DNA from: Gammaproteobacteria bacterium
GTDB lineage: Bacteria > Pseudomonadota > Gammaproteobacteria > Pseudomonadales > Azotimanducaceae
NCBI GenBank assembly: GCA_002708765.1
Contig: PAPD01000027.1
Coordinates: 1-32,776 of the forward strand
Direction: 5' to 3'
DNA length: 32,776 bases
In this document: positions 7,047-14,724 of the stretch, one piece after another
Numbering within the stretch: position 1 is the first letter of the stretch
How the letters are laid out: the number at the start of each line of letters is the position of its first letter
Program-made: the position numbers and the translations under genes
Notes under the pieces: generated by a model
Databases searched by the model: none
Seen by the model: only the letters and a program-made list of their open reading frames with translations
What the model was told of the DNA's origin: nothing

Positions 7047-8678
7047 TTATGACGCGCGATCAATTAGAGCTCTTCCTACCACTTTTAGAGCAAGAGTTTC
7101 TTCAGTTCCCTCAAAGATAGACAGAACCCGTGAATCAACCCAAAGGCGGGACGCTTCTGTTTCCTCGGCGTAGCCCATCCCCCCGTGTATCTGCATTGCC
7201 TCTCTGCTAACCCATTCCGCGAGTTTGCACGCAAGAAGTTTAACCAAACTCGCTTCCATTTGACCACCACCTTGATCCATAAGACGACCCACTTGATACG
7301 TAAATTGGCGGGATGCGCCTAAGTAAATAGCCATTTTTGCAAATTTTATCAGCGTAAGCTGATAAGAGGCCACCGATTTACCAAACACTTTTCTATCCTC
7401 TGCATATGACAAAGCAGTTTCCATCGAAGCCTGCATTAACCCGCAAGCTCGCGCCGCTGTCTGGATTCTGCCTCCCATGAAACCTCTCATTGTGAAATAA
7501 AATCCTTTGCCTAACCCCTGTTCTTCTCCAATTAAATTTCCTTGAGGAACAAAAAAATCGTCAAAAAAAAGATTAAACGAATGCATCCCTCTATATCCTA
7601 GAGTGGGAATAGATTTCCCGGTCAACTTGCCTCCATCAGATTGATTAAACTCAAATTCTTCACCATCGAATTCAGGTTTCTCGACAATAAACAAGCTGAG
7701 ACCGCGATGACCCAAGGAAAGATCAGGATCAGTTCTGGCCAAAGTTAATAAAACCTCCGATTTGCCAGCAAACGTACTCCACGCTTTTGCTCCATTTAAC
7801 AACCACCCATTTTGAGTGGGGCTAGCCTTCAATTTCATAGAGCCTACATCTGATCCGAAATCGGGTTCCGTTATAGCGATGGCGCACAATGGTTTACCTT
7901 CCGCTATCTTAGGCAACCAGAAACCTTTTTGATCCTCTGTGCCCCCTTCGAGTAGGCTTCTTGCCATTATCTCGGGCCTAGTAATTAAACTTCCTGCGCC
8001 TCCTAACGATCCTCGGGTCAATTCCTCAGTGACCACAATCATTCCTAGACTATCTTCTCGGTCATTGGGTAGTAGACCACCATATTTCTCAGGAATGCTG
8101 AGCCCAAAGCAACCTAACCTTCTAACTCCATCTAATATCTCATCTGGAATAATAAGATCTTTTCTATGGATATCTTCGGCCCAAGGTTTTACAACCTCTT
8201 CAGAAAACTGGAAGAAAGTATCCGCAATCAAGGCTTTATCCTCTTCAAGGCCACGATCGCCTATATGCCCACCCCCTCGAACTATGGATTTCCCCAATTC
8301 TTCAAGACTAGAAGCGCTCAATTTATTATCCTCGAAAGAGTGAACCGGCTCCTCCATTGATCTTGAATCTAGCCCATAATCACCAGGGCACTTCGCAATT
8401 CTTGACTTGATGTTCTGGATCACTTGCATCGCAAAGGTCTGAGCCATATCTTGTTCGAGGTCACCTTTGTTATCTGAATAATCTAGGTAAATCTTGGCAC
8501 ACCTGAGTTCCGCAATTGATAAAGAGAGATCAGCGGTGGGTTGCTGCATCTTGTCAAGTTTTTCTGTAGTTAACTGACCATTATCCGAGCAGACTTCCTT
8601 CAAAAAAGAAAGAGACTGATTAAGAGTTTTCTCGAAGCTCAGTAATATTTCCATATAACTAGCGTTGGTTCCGGTCAT
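7047..8678 (-). CDS. Acyl-CoA dehydrogenase with N-terminal helical extension (first gene of pair)
   Basis: A 543-aa acyl-CoA dehydrogenase-family protein. The canonical fold begins near residue 135 and shows the flavin motif ITEPDFGSDVGSMKL, NGAKAWSTFAG, and the C-terminal MQIHGGMGYAEE and FEGTEETLALKVVGRAL. Glu523 (FEGT) sits where medium-chain enzymes carry the catalytic base. The first 130 residues are an extra, largely helical segment (MEILLSFEKTLNQSLSFL to about GDYGL) that resembles an acyl-CoA dehydrogenase C-terminal helical bundle rather than a new domain. ATG at 8678 has a TAGAAGG site. It is the promoter-proximal gene of a two-gene operon and may form a heteromer with its partner (inference). 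Substrate unknown. Confidence 0.88.
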   Translation of the reverse strand: MTGTNASYMEILLSFEKTLNQSLSFLKEVCSDNGQLTTEKLDKMQQPTADLSLSIAELRCAKIYLDYSDNKGDLEQDMAQTFAMQVIQNIKSRIAKCPGDYGLDSRSMEEPVHSFEDNKLSASSLEELGKSIVRGGGHIGDRGLEEDKALIADTFFQFSEEVVKPWAEDIHRKDLIIPDEILDGVRRLGCFGLSIPEKYGGLLPNDREDSLGMIVVTEELTRGSLGGAGSLITRPEIMARSLLEGGTEDQKGFWLPKIAEGKPLCAIAITEPDFGSDVGSMKLKASPTQNGWLLNGAKAWSTFAGKSEVLLTLARTDPDLSLGHRGLSLFIVEKPEFDGEEFEFNQSDGGKLTGKSIPTLGYRGMHSFNLFFDDFFVPQGNLIGEEQGLGKGFYFTMRGFMGGRIQTAARACGLMQASMETALSYAEDRKVFGKSVASYQLTLIKFAKMAIYLGASRQFTYQVGRLMDQGGGQMEASLVKLLACKLAEWVSREAMQIHGGMGYAEETEASRLWVDSRVLSIFEGTEETLALKVVGRALIDRAS

Positions 8679-8703
8679 AACCTTCTATACATCCCTTCGT
8701 ATT

Positions 8704-8709
8704 ATTATA
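8704..8709 (-). promoter_or_regulatory. Candidate -10 box for the acyl-CoA dehydrogenase operon
   Basis: On the minus strand a perfect TATAAT lies 26-31 bp upstream of the ATG of the first acyl-CoA dehydrogenase gene. No convincing -35 hexamer is seen at standard spacing, so an activator-dependent promoter or a chance match in AT-rich DNA are both possible. Confidence 0.3.
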
Positions 8710-8833
8710 TACTTCGACTGCTATTCCTGATTTCCATATAAAGAAAATTAAAGCCTAGAAAACTCTGGGTATATTAGACAAAATTCACCAAAAGTTCCTC
8801 CTTTGCTCCTGGACAAATCCATAAGATATAGCT

Positions 8834-8860
8834 TTGAAAGAATATCTTTCGGGGTATGAT
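8834..8860 (+). promoter_or_regulatory. Candidate hemF promoter with internal dyad
   Basis: TTGAAA (8834-8839) and TATGAT (8855-8860) give a sigma-70-like pair with a short 15-bp spacer, 30 bp upstream of the hemF start. The spacer region contains the dyad GAAAGAatatCTTTC (8836-8850, six-base arms counting the inner A/T pair), which could be a regulator site. Identity of any regulator is unknown. Confidence 0.35.
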
Positions 8861-8889
8861 GTTTTTTTTAATCCTTTGAGGTAAATGAG

Positions 8890-9810
8890 TTGGCAACCGA
8901 CAGAAGAATCTCAGAGGTGAAATGTTACTTTGAAAGTCTCCAGAAAGAGATTTGCGAGGCACTAGAAACCAGGGATGGCAAAACCCTATTTAGCTCAGAG
9001 CGAATAGAGTCCGATGCCGGTGGTTATAGCATACCGAGAGTTCTTAATGACGGCGATCACATCGAACGCGGAGCAGTGCAGTACACATATGCTAAAGGAA
9101 TGAAACTGCCTGCTGCGGCAACTGAGAGAAATCCTGGATTGGCGGAAAGACCCTACGAAGCCGTTTCGATTTCAATGATTATCCACCCTCGCAACCCTTA
9201 CGTACCAACTTTTCATGCAAACCTTAGATTCTTTTTGATAGACACCGAAAATTGGCACTTCGGAGGAGGATTTGATTTGACACCTTTTTATCCATTTCCT
9301 GAGGATGTATTGCATTGGCACAGAACCGCAAAAAGAGCCTGCGATCCCTATGGCTATGATCTATATGAAAAATTTAAAGCATGGTGCGATGAGTATTTTT
9401 TTCTGCCTCATAGAAAAGAACAAAGAGGAGTTGGAGGGCTTTTTTTTGATGACTGGAATCACGGAGATTTTGCCCAATGCTTCGGATTAGTAAAAAACAT
9501 CGGGGATGCCATATTAGAAGCGTACCTCCCAATATTTGATAAAAGAATAGGGCTAACTTACACAAGCAAACAAAGAGAATTTCAGCTTTATCGGAGAGGC
9601 AGGTACGTGGAATTCAATCTCTCCATTGATAGGGGGACAAAATATGGAATACAGTCTGGTCGTAGAATTGAGTCTGTTCTTGCGAGCATGCCCCCTATTG
9701 CTTCCTGGAATTATAACTGGAAGCCCGAAAAAGGTTCTCCGGAAGCCGACCTTTATGACAACTATCTGCGACCTCGAGACTGGCTCCGCGAACTAAATGA
9801 ACGAAACTAA
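8890..9810 (+). CDS. hemF: Oxygen-dependent coproporphyrinogen-III oxidase
   Basis: A 306-aa enzyme of haem biosynthesis that oxidatively decarboxylates two propionates of coproporphyrinogen III with O2 to give protoporphyrinogen IX in the cytosol. Family signatures are intact: SMIIHPRNPYVPTFHANLRFF (within 95-115), WHFGGGFDLTPFYP (122-135), and RGVGGLFFDDW near 180, followed by the YxxRGRYVEFNL segment. Length matches E. coli HemF (299). The start is a TTG at 8890 with GAGG 8 nt upstream; the nearby ATG at 8885 is in another frame and closes at once. It is divergent from the acyl-CoA dehydrogenase operon. The enzyme implies aerobic growth. Confidence 0.95.
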   Translation: MATDRRISEVKCYFESLQKEICEALETRDGKTLFSSERIESDAGGYSIPRVLNDGDHIERGAVQYTYAKGMKLPAAATERNPGLAERPYEAVSISMIIHPRNPYVPTFHANLRFFLIDTENWHFGGGFDLTPFYPFPEDVLHWHRTAKRACDPYGYDLYEKFKAWCDEYFFLPHRKEQRGVGGLFFDDWNHGDFAQCFGLVKNIGDAILEAYLPIFDKRIGLTYTSKQREFQLYRRGRYVEFNLSIDRGTKYGIQSGRRIESVLASMPPIASWNYNWKPEKGSPEADLYDNYLRPRDWLRELNERN

Positions 9811-9871
9811 TTAACTCATGATTTAACATCGACATGCGTCTATAATTGGGCCAAAAAAATTAAGGGACGAA

Positions 9872-10921
9872 GTGCTTCATTATCTAGGGCAATTATTAGC
9901 TGACCTATCCGGCCCGTTTCGGCTCCTTACTTCTTATCTCTTTCTTGCCAGCTTAGGCGGAGCAATGGGCTATCTTTTTACCTGGTTCATGTTACCTAGG
10001 TTCTGGAACTTCCTGCCCAGAGATAAGGGGCGCGCATTTGCCGTAGATGCTAAACAAAGTGTAGGCAAACCGATTTCTGCTGGCATAATCTTCATTCCCG
10101 TTTTTGTTCTCCTTTGCGCTCTCCTGATACCATTTAATCCAAACTTTATGGGGCTTATGCTCTGCATCCTTACGGCGATGCTAGTCGGTTATCTTGATGA
10201 TCGCTCTAAAAACGGATGGTCTGAATATCATCTAGGATTGATAGATCTGGTTCTGGCTTTCAGCGCCTCGGTCCTTATTTATAACCTTCAATCTTCAACT
10301 ATCTGGCTACCCTTGTACAAAGATTCTATTGTGATTGCCCCTTCACTGTTTTTAATCGGATCAACTATCCTGATCTGGATTTCAATAAATGCTACCAACT
10401 GCACAGATGGAGTAGACGGCTTGTCAGCAAGTCTATCCAGTATGGCAATCCTTTTTTTAGGACTAATCTTATACGGAGTCGTGGGACACAAGGAAATTTC
10501 GTCCTATTTGCTAGTGCCTCACTATTCGCTGGGCGCAGACTGGGCGATAATGTCATTCATTATGGTGGGTTGCCTTGCCGGCTATTTATGGCACAACAGC
10601 TATCCCAGCGCGGTCCTTATGGGCGATTCGGGTTCTAGGCCAGTAGGTCTATTGCTTGGCGTGCTTGTTCTAGCGTCTGGGAATCCCTTTATTATTTTTG
10701 TGGTCGCCTTTGTTGTCCTGTTAAACGGAGCCACTGGCTTGATAAAAGTTGCTTTGTTGAGATTCTTAAAAATCGGGATATTTGCTAACATAAGATATCC
10801 TTTGCATGATCACGTGAGACATAATATGGGTTGGTCAAACACTCAAGTCCTGGTGCGGTTCATGCTTCTTCAGGCTATTCTGACACCAATTCTACTAGTT
10901 TTAGTTTTTAAGATTAGATAA
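9872..10921 (+). CDS. MraY-type phospho-N-acetylmuramoyl-pentapeptide transferase (divergent)
   Basis: A 349-aa polytopic protein of the polyprenyl-phosphate HexNAc-1-P transferase superfamily, closest in motif pattern to MraY, which makes lipid I on the inner membrane. About ten hydrophobic segments are visible. Catalytic motifs: GYLDD (Asp109, Asp110), NATNCTDGVDGLS (173-185, the MraY 'NAVNLTDGLDGLA'), and NSYPSAVLMGDSGS (242-255, Asp252). The last motif is PLHDHVRHNMGW (310-321), where classic MraY has three histidines then a glutamate (PIHHHFE). GTG start with GGGA upstream. It is not in a dcw cluster: hemF is upstream and a flavin split-barrel gene is 22 bp downstream. It could be the cell's only MraY from a divergent clade or a paralogue with another sugar substrate. 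Confidence 0.8.
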   Translation: MLHYLGQLLADLSGPFRLLTSYLFLASLGGAMGYLFTWFMLPRFWNFLPRDKGRAFAVDAKQSVGKPISAGIIFIPVFVLLCALLIPFNPNFMGLMLCILTAMLVGYLDDRSKNGWSEYHLGLIDLVLAFSASVLIYNLQSSTIWLPLYKDSIVIAPSLFLIGSTILIWISINATNCTDGVDGLSASLSSMAILFLGLILYGVVGHKEISSYLLVPHYSLGADWAIMSFIMVGCLAGYLWHNSYPSAVLMGDSGSRPVGLLLGVLVLASGNPFIIFVVAFVVLLNGATGLIKVALLRFLKIGIFANIRYPLHDHVRHNMGWSNTQVLVRFMLLQAILTPILLVLVFKIR

Positions 10922-10943
10922 CCCTTAAAAAAGAACAGAAAAA

Positions 10944-11312
10944 ATGGACCTAAACACACCCTACGTTTCTTTAAGAACATTTAGAAAATCGAACGAACCA
11001 GTTGATACTCCGGTCTGGTTTGCGGCGACAAACGCGAAAACCCTTTACGTTTTTTCGGCTGGAAACGCTGGGAAAGTTAAACGGATTAGAAATAGTCCCG
11101 AATCTGAAATCTCACCGTGTGACTGGAAAGGAAATGGGACCGATTCCTGGACCAAGTGTAAAGCATATCTGGTTTCTAATGAACAGGAACAGTTAATTGC
11201 CTACCAAGCTCTCAACAATAAATATGGTTGGCAGATGAAAATATTGGACTTCTTCTCAGGTATTTCGGGAAAGATAAAGCAAAGAGCAGTAATTCAGTTA
11301 AAACTAGACTAA
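10944..11312 (+). CDS. Pyridoxamine 5'-phosphate oxidase-like (PPOX class) split-barrel protein
   Basis: A 122-aa protein of the flavin-binding split-barrel family commonly labelled 'PPOX class F420-dependent'. Recognisable blocks are YVSLRTFRKS (7-16), VDTPVWF (20-26), SAGNAGKVKRIRN (38-50, the usual cofactor-phosphate contact region) and KYGWQMKILDFFS (73-85), ending with KQRAVIQLKLD. It probably binds FMN, F420 or haem-like ligand and has an oxidoreductase or binding role; nothing shows that this organism makes F420. It lies 22 bp after the MraY-type gene, probably in one transcript, and its stop codon overlaps that of rimJ on the opposite strand. Confidence 0.8.
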   Translation: MDLNTPYVSLRTFRKSNEPVDTPVWFAATNAKTLYVFSAGNAGKVKRIRNSPESEISPCDWKGNGTDSWTKCKAYLVSNEQEQLIAYQALNNKYGWQMKILDFFSGISGKIKQRAVIQLKLD

Positions 11313-11887
11313 TGTGCCGGGTTTAGGACTGAAGTAAGAATGTGGTCTTCCCATCGACCATTAATCTTTAGGTATTTCTTCGCATAACCCTCCTTTCTAA
11401 AGCCCAGTTTTTTTAGCAGGGCACCACTACGATTGTTGTTGGGCATGTAAGCCGCCATAATACGATGCAATCCTAGCTCATTGAAAACAAATGTGTTAGT
11501 GCTACTAATAGCTTCTTCCATAAATCCCTGCCCTTGAGCATCTTCCCCTGCTGCGTAGCCCAGCTGGCAGGACTGAAATGTTCCCCTCACAATATTTGTG
11601 TAGTTGCAAACACCTAATATCGATCGTTCTTTTTTATCTAGAATAGAGAAATTTGCGCTAATACCCTCTCGGAAATATCTTATCTGATTAAGAAGCTGTG
11701 ATTGCCAGAAGGATTCAGTAAAAAAAGCGGGTCTCCGCAAAGGCTCCCATTTCTCCAGATGTTCTCGATTTTGTATTCGAAATCGACACATAAGCGCAGC
11801 TTCATGAGGTTCTAAAATCCTGCAAACCAGACGATCGGTTTCTATTCTTGGAAACGACCCTGGAATAATGTTTCCCTTTTTAACCAT
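11309..11887 (-). CDS. rimJ: Ribosomal protein uS5 N-acetyltransferase RimJ
   Basis: A 192-aa GNAT acetyltransferase that matches E. coli RimJ along its length from memory: IETDRLVCRI (15-24), LEKWEP (44-49), NIVRGTFQSCQLGY (98-111), the acetyl-CoA loop AQGQGF (117-122) and HRIMAAYMPNNNRSGALL with GFRKEGYAKKYL. RimJ acetylates the N-terminal alanine of ribosomal protein S5 (uS5) in E. coli; other substrates are possible for orthologues. The ATG at 11887 lacks a clear Shine-Dalgarno. Its stop codon (TAG on the minus strand, 11309-11311) overlaps the TAA of the convergent split-barrel gene. Downstream of the flavodoxin-like gene, 33 bp apart. Confidence 0.9.
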   Translation of the reverse strand: MVKKGNIIPGSFPRIETDRLVCRILEPHEAALMCRFRIQNREHLEKWEPLRRPAFFTESFWQSQLLNQIRYFREGISANFSILDKKERSILGVCNYTNIVRGTFQSCQLGYAAGEDAQGQGFMEEAISSTNTFVFNELGLHRIMAAYMPNNNRSGALLKKLGFRKEGYAKKYLKINGRWEDHILTSVLNPAH

Positions 11888-11920
11888 CAGACTCGTAGCC
11901 CAGCGAACCGTTAAAGGCCC

Positions 11921-12379
11921 TTAAAATATTCCTGTTTCTAGTCCCATGGCCATCGCCAACCCGAAATCTCTACAAAGCTTGTGTTCTTTTTCTTTCACGT
12001 GCCTCATTATTATTAGAGGTTCCTGGACTTCTTTTAATCTCAAACCAGAACAAATTTTTCTCACCGATTCTATCGCGCCCACACCGTCGGTGCTAGCGCC
12101 TACAAATATCGAATAGGGCATTGCGTCCACTTTGCCCTCCAGCCCATAAAAACACCGGTCAAAGAAATCCTTTAGAATCCCTGACATATATCCGAAATTA
12201 GCGGGAGTCCCGAATATCACTCCGTCAGCACGGAGTATTTGTTCACAACCGGCTTCGAGAGCACGGCAGGATTCAAAATCAATACCGAGATCTTCTGAGC
12301 CAATCCCTCTTATAATAGAGTTGGCGATATCCTCTGTTCTGCCAGACTGGCTGTGGTATATCATTACTAACCGCTTCAT
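11921..12379 (-). CDS. Flavodoxin-fold NAD(P)H-dependent oxidoreductase
   Basis: A 152-aa flavodoxin-like protein. The FMN phosphate loop is HSQSGRTEDIA (residues 9-19), the second FMN loop is GTPANFGYMSGILKDFFDR (57-75), and a third glycine-rich stretch, VGASTDGVGAIESV, follows. The pattern resembles WrbA/flavodoxin-like quinone or azo reductases rather than an electron-carrier flavodoxin (short, no large acidic surface patch). It lies 71 bp downstream of the Rieske-like gene and 33 bp upstream of rimJ on the same strand, so a shared transcript is possible. Whether it passes electrons to or from the Rieske-like protein is speculation. Confidence 0.85.
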   Translation of the reverse strand: MKRLVMIYHSQSGRTEDIANSIIRGIGSEDLGIDFESCRALEAGCEQILRADGVIFGTPANFGYMSGILKDFFDRCFYGLEGKVDAMPYSIFVGASTDGVGAIESVRKICSGLRLKEVQEPLIIMRHVKEKEHKLCRDFGLAMAMGLETGIF

Positions 12380-12450
12380 CTAACGGCCCCCGAAAACGAT
12401 GGAGATATCAGATTCGGGAAAAGTAATACTTGCATTTCTTGATCTCCTTT

Positions 12451-12990
12451 CTAATAAGATTTGTCCATCAGACGGATTATGTTTTCTGACAAGTACTCGT
12501 AATATGGAACAACTAGATTAAACTGAGCAACCGATCCTTCTTTTACCCTACCCGCAATATCAAAGCAGCTGCCATCGCAAGGGCACTCAAACCCTTCAAA
12601 AAAAACATCTCTTACCAGTTTTACCTCACAACTGAAGAACGTACATGCAGAATATACAAGAAGGTGCTCGGGTCTGCGCGACCGACGTTTATTTTTTGCA
12701 AAACTAGGCTGCTTTGAATACAGAGAAAACGGATCTCGCAAACCATGATCTTTTTTTTCTTCCAGACCAACCTTCGCCGGATCCCTCTTAACAACTAAAA
12801 CATTTCGTCCTAGCCATCTAACTATTCTTGATTCACCCTCTTTCATGTCGCTCAAATCTATATCTAATGCAGTGTTGATTTCAAAATCAGGAATCAATCC
12901 TCGGAAAAAAGGAAATAAATACGCTAAAGCACCCACGGTCACAAAACCGGAGACAATATTAAGGAGGAATTTTCTTCGTTTAAAATCCAT
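12451..12990 (-). CDS. Rieske-like (PetA-type) protein lacking both cluster histidines
   Basis: A 179-aa protein with the layout of the cytochrome bc1 Rieske subunit: a twin-arginine N-terminus (KRRKFLL at 4-10) leading into one membrane anchor (about 11-30), a PFFRGLIPD hinge-like segment, and a soluble domain with LRDPFSLYSKQP and a C-terminal AGRVKEGSVAQFNLVVPYY. The cluster-binding loops are CTFFSC (116-121) and CPCDGSC (136-142). In genuine Rieske proteins these read CTHxGC and CPCHGS, so both histidine ligands are replaced (Phe118, Asp139), while all four usual cysteines remain and a fifth is added (Cys142). No cytochrome b or c1 gene is adjacent. It may bind a different cluster or none. 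The ORF is intact, so it is not an obvious pseudogene. The start has no clear Shine-Dalgarno. Confidence 0.8.
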   Translation of the reverse strand: MDFKRRKFLLNIVSGFVTVGALAYLFPFFRGLIPDFEINTALDIDLSDMKEGESRIVRWLGRNVLVVKRDPAKVGLEEKKDHGLRDPFSLYSKQPSFAKNKRRSRRPEHLLVYSACTFFSCEVKLVRDVFFEGFECPCDGSCFDIAGRVKEGSVAQFNLVVPYYEYLSENIIRLMDKSY

Positions 12991-13123
12991 GGCGGATTGT
13001 TACAAAGAGACACCTTTTGAGCTTAGGTGCCTCTTCTTATGCTCTACCTCGACATCATTTCGTTGATTGTAATACCTTCAACTTGCTATGAAAATGCTAT
13101 TCTTCCGAAGAAGTTTCCCGCTC

Positions 13124-14125
13124 TTATTCAAGTCTATATACCCGCATCGCCGTCTTCCTGAACAAGTTATCTTTATCGCTTTCTTCAAGGTTCCAAGCAA
13201 TTTTCTTGAAAGCATTCCACAAAACGTTATACGAAACAGATGCTTTGTCTACAGGAAAATTGCTTTCAAACATGCACCGCTCGCTCCCAAATTCTTTTAT
13301 ACAGACTTCATAATACCGAGCTGTCGCCTCCACCAACTCATCCGAAGATGGAGGAAGCGCTCTTTTATGCCAATCAAACCCGTTAACTTTCATGTTGATC
13401 CCACCTAACTTAAAGAACACATTCTCAAGCGGTGCTAGCTTCAGAACCTCTTCCCGCCATCGTCGGAATACTTCATCCATTTTCCCCTGGTATGGACCAA
13501 TACCCATAGGGCCTCCGAAATGATCTAGGATAATCGTCACATCCGGATTTGCGCTAGCAAGCTGAGCAAACTCAGGCAGTTGTTCATGATAGCACCATGC
13601 ATCAAAGCTAAGATCAAGTTCAGCCAAAATTTCAAATCCCTCAAGAAATTTCTCGCTCGACATCAGCCCTTTTGATGGATTTGAATGGGAATTCTTGATC
13701 TCCTGACTACTCTGCCATCCAGTGGCATGCCTTATCCCCTTGAATCTTTTCGGGGCGACGCCTAGGTGGCCTTCTAAGGTAGATTTGACACTCTTCCCAA
13801 GACTGAGGTCAGCAAAACCGACTATTCCTTGGGCAACCCTGCAATTCCCAAAGCCTCCAGAAGCGCTCATCGCAGCAAGTCCCTGAACAAACTCGGTTTC
13901 TCCGATCGGGGCGAGCTCAGGCCGAGCATCCGAGTTAAACATGGAAGCACATTCGACAAAAACAGTGCTTCTTACGTTATGACCACCCGCTATATCCTCC
14001 AGAAACTCTTCCAACAGATACTTTGACCCTGGCTTTTGCCAAAGGTGATGGTGTGGATCACAGATCTCTCGCTCCGGTTCTATGATTTTCTCGCTTACCT
14101 TTTCTAACCACCCTAACTCGACCAA
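13124..14125 (-). CDS. Amidohydrolase-2 family (COG3618) TIM-barrel hydrolase
   Basis: A 333-aa metal-dependent hydrolase of the amidohydrolase 2 family, related to 2-pyrone-4,6-dicarboxylate lactonase and L-fuconolactonase. It has the strand-1 metal or substrate motif CDPHHHLW (22-29), FVECASMF (56-63), a strand carrying ILDHFGGP (199-206) and the C-terminal ERCMFESNFPVDK with the conserved Asp. Such enzymes open lactones or hydrolyse C-O and C-N bonds of small carboxylates in the cytosol. The substrate cannot be read from the sequence. It is on the minus strand between gloA and the Rieske-like gene, with gaps of more than 100 bp on both sides. Confidence 0.85.
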   Translation of the reverse strand: MVELGWLEKVSEKIIEPEREICDPHHHLWQKPGSKYLLEEFLEDIAGGHNVRSTVFVECASMFNSDARPELAPIGETEFVQGLAAMSASGGFGNCRVAQGIVGFADLSLGKSVKSTLEGHLGVAPKRFKGIRHATGWQSSQEIKNSHSNPSKGLMSSEKFLEGFEILAELDLSFDAWCYHEQLPEFAQLASANPDVTIILDHFGGPMGIGPYQGKMDEVFRRWREEVLKLAPLENVFFKLGGINMKVNGFDWHKRALPPSSDELVEATARYYEVCIKEFGSERCMFESNFPVDKASVSYNVLWNAFKKIAWNLEESDKDNLFRKTAMRVYRLE

Positions 14126-14240
14126 GCACTACCTCTCAAAATGCACACCAGAAAAAAGATTTGTAATTCAGATTATTACGCGGGGATTAATTCTCAATCA
14201 CCACGAATTCATATATCTAAATTAAATTTCCCGATCTCCT

Positions 14241-14663
14241 CTACCAGCTACCTGAATTACTCATAGAAAGCCAGGGTTCAGCCAATGGCAAAGATTCACC
14301 CCTCTGGAGCAGCTCTATAGAAATATTGTCGGGCGACTTTATAAAAGCCATTCGTCCATCCCTAGGAGGTCTATTTATGGTTACTCCTTTTTTCATTAAT
14401 CGATCACAGATCTCATAGATATTAGAAACTTCATATGCAAGATGTCCAAAGTTTCGACTACTTTCGCCTATAGAATCACCGTCCCAATTATAAGTCAGTT
14501 CTACTTCCGGTCCCTCGTCATCTTGAGCTGATAGAAAAATCAGCGTGAACCTGCCCTCCTCGTAATCGTGCCGGCGCCTCTCAACAAGGCCGAATTTATT
14601 GCAGAAGAAGTCCAGAGACTCCTCAATATTCGTGATTCTTAGCATTGAATGCAGATATTTCAT
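14241..14663 (-). CDS. gloA: Lactoylglutathione lyase (glyoxalase I)
   Basis: A 140-aa VOC-fold protein that aligns with E. coli GloA, which isomerises the methylglyoxal-glutathione hemithioacetal to S-lactoylglutathione. All four metal ligands are in place: His5 (MKYLHSMLRI), Glu55 (VELTYNW), His74 (NFGHLAYEV) and Glu117 (ISIELL). A usual N-terminal signature, LRITNIEESLDFF, follows His5. Length is typical (135 aa in E. coli), with a short extra C-terminal tail. It has more than 60 bp on either side and is probably a single-gene unit for detoxification of methylglyoxal. Confidence 0.88.
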   Translation of the reverse strand: MKYLHSMLRITNIEESLDFFCNKFGLVERRRHDYEEGRFTLIFLSAQDDEGPEVELTYNWDGDSIGESSRNFGHLAYEVSNIYEICDRLMKKGVTINRPPRDGRMAFIKSPDNISIELLQRGESLPLAEPWLSMSNSGSW

Positions 14664-14724
14664 ATTTCCCTTTTTTTCTTCTTATGTGAATTTAGTCTTT
14701 TTATTCTATTGCCTATCAGCTGTT

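Noticed and set aside
8698..8713. A third, looser copy of the fabA-type palindrome (minus strand AGTATATAATAATAC) upstream of the acyl-CoA dehydrogenase pair
   Set aside because: Arms are only GTAT/ATAC and the spacing differs from the 3-bp centre of the two exact copies, so it fits an ordinary AT-rich -10 region better.
9872..11312. A transferred island of mraY-type and split-barrel genes
   Set aside because: No integrase, repeats, tRNA or clear change in base composition marks either edge; divergence of the MraY alone is not enough.
12991..13123. A possible small gene or RNA between the Rieske-like gene and the amidohydrolase
   Set aside because: No ORF with a ribosome binding site and only a 4-bp hairpin (CTTC/GAAG) were found in these 133 bp.
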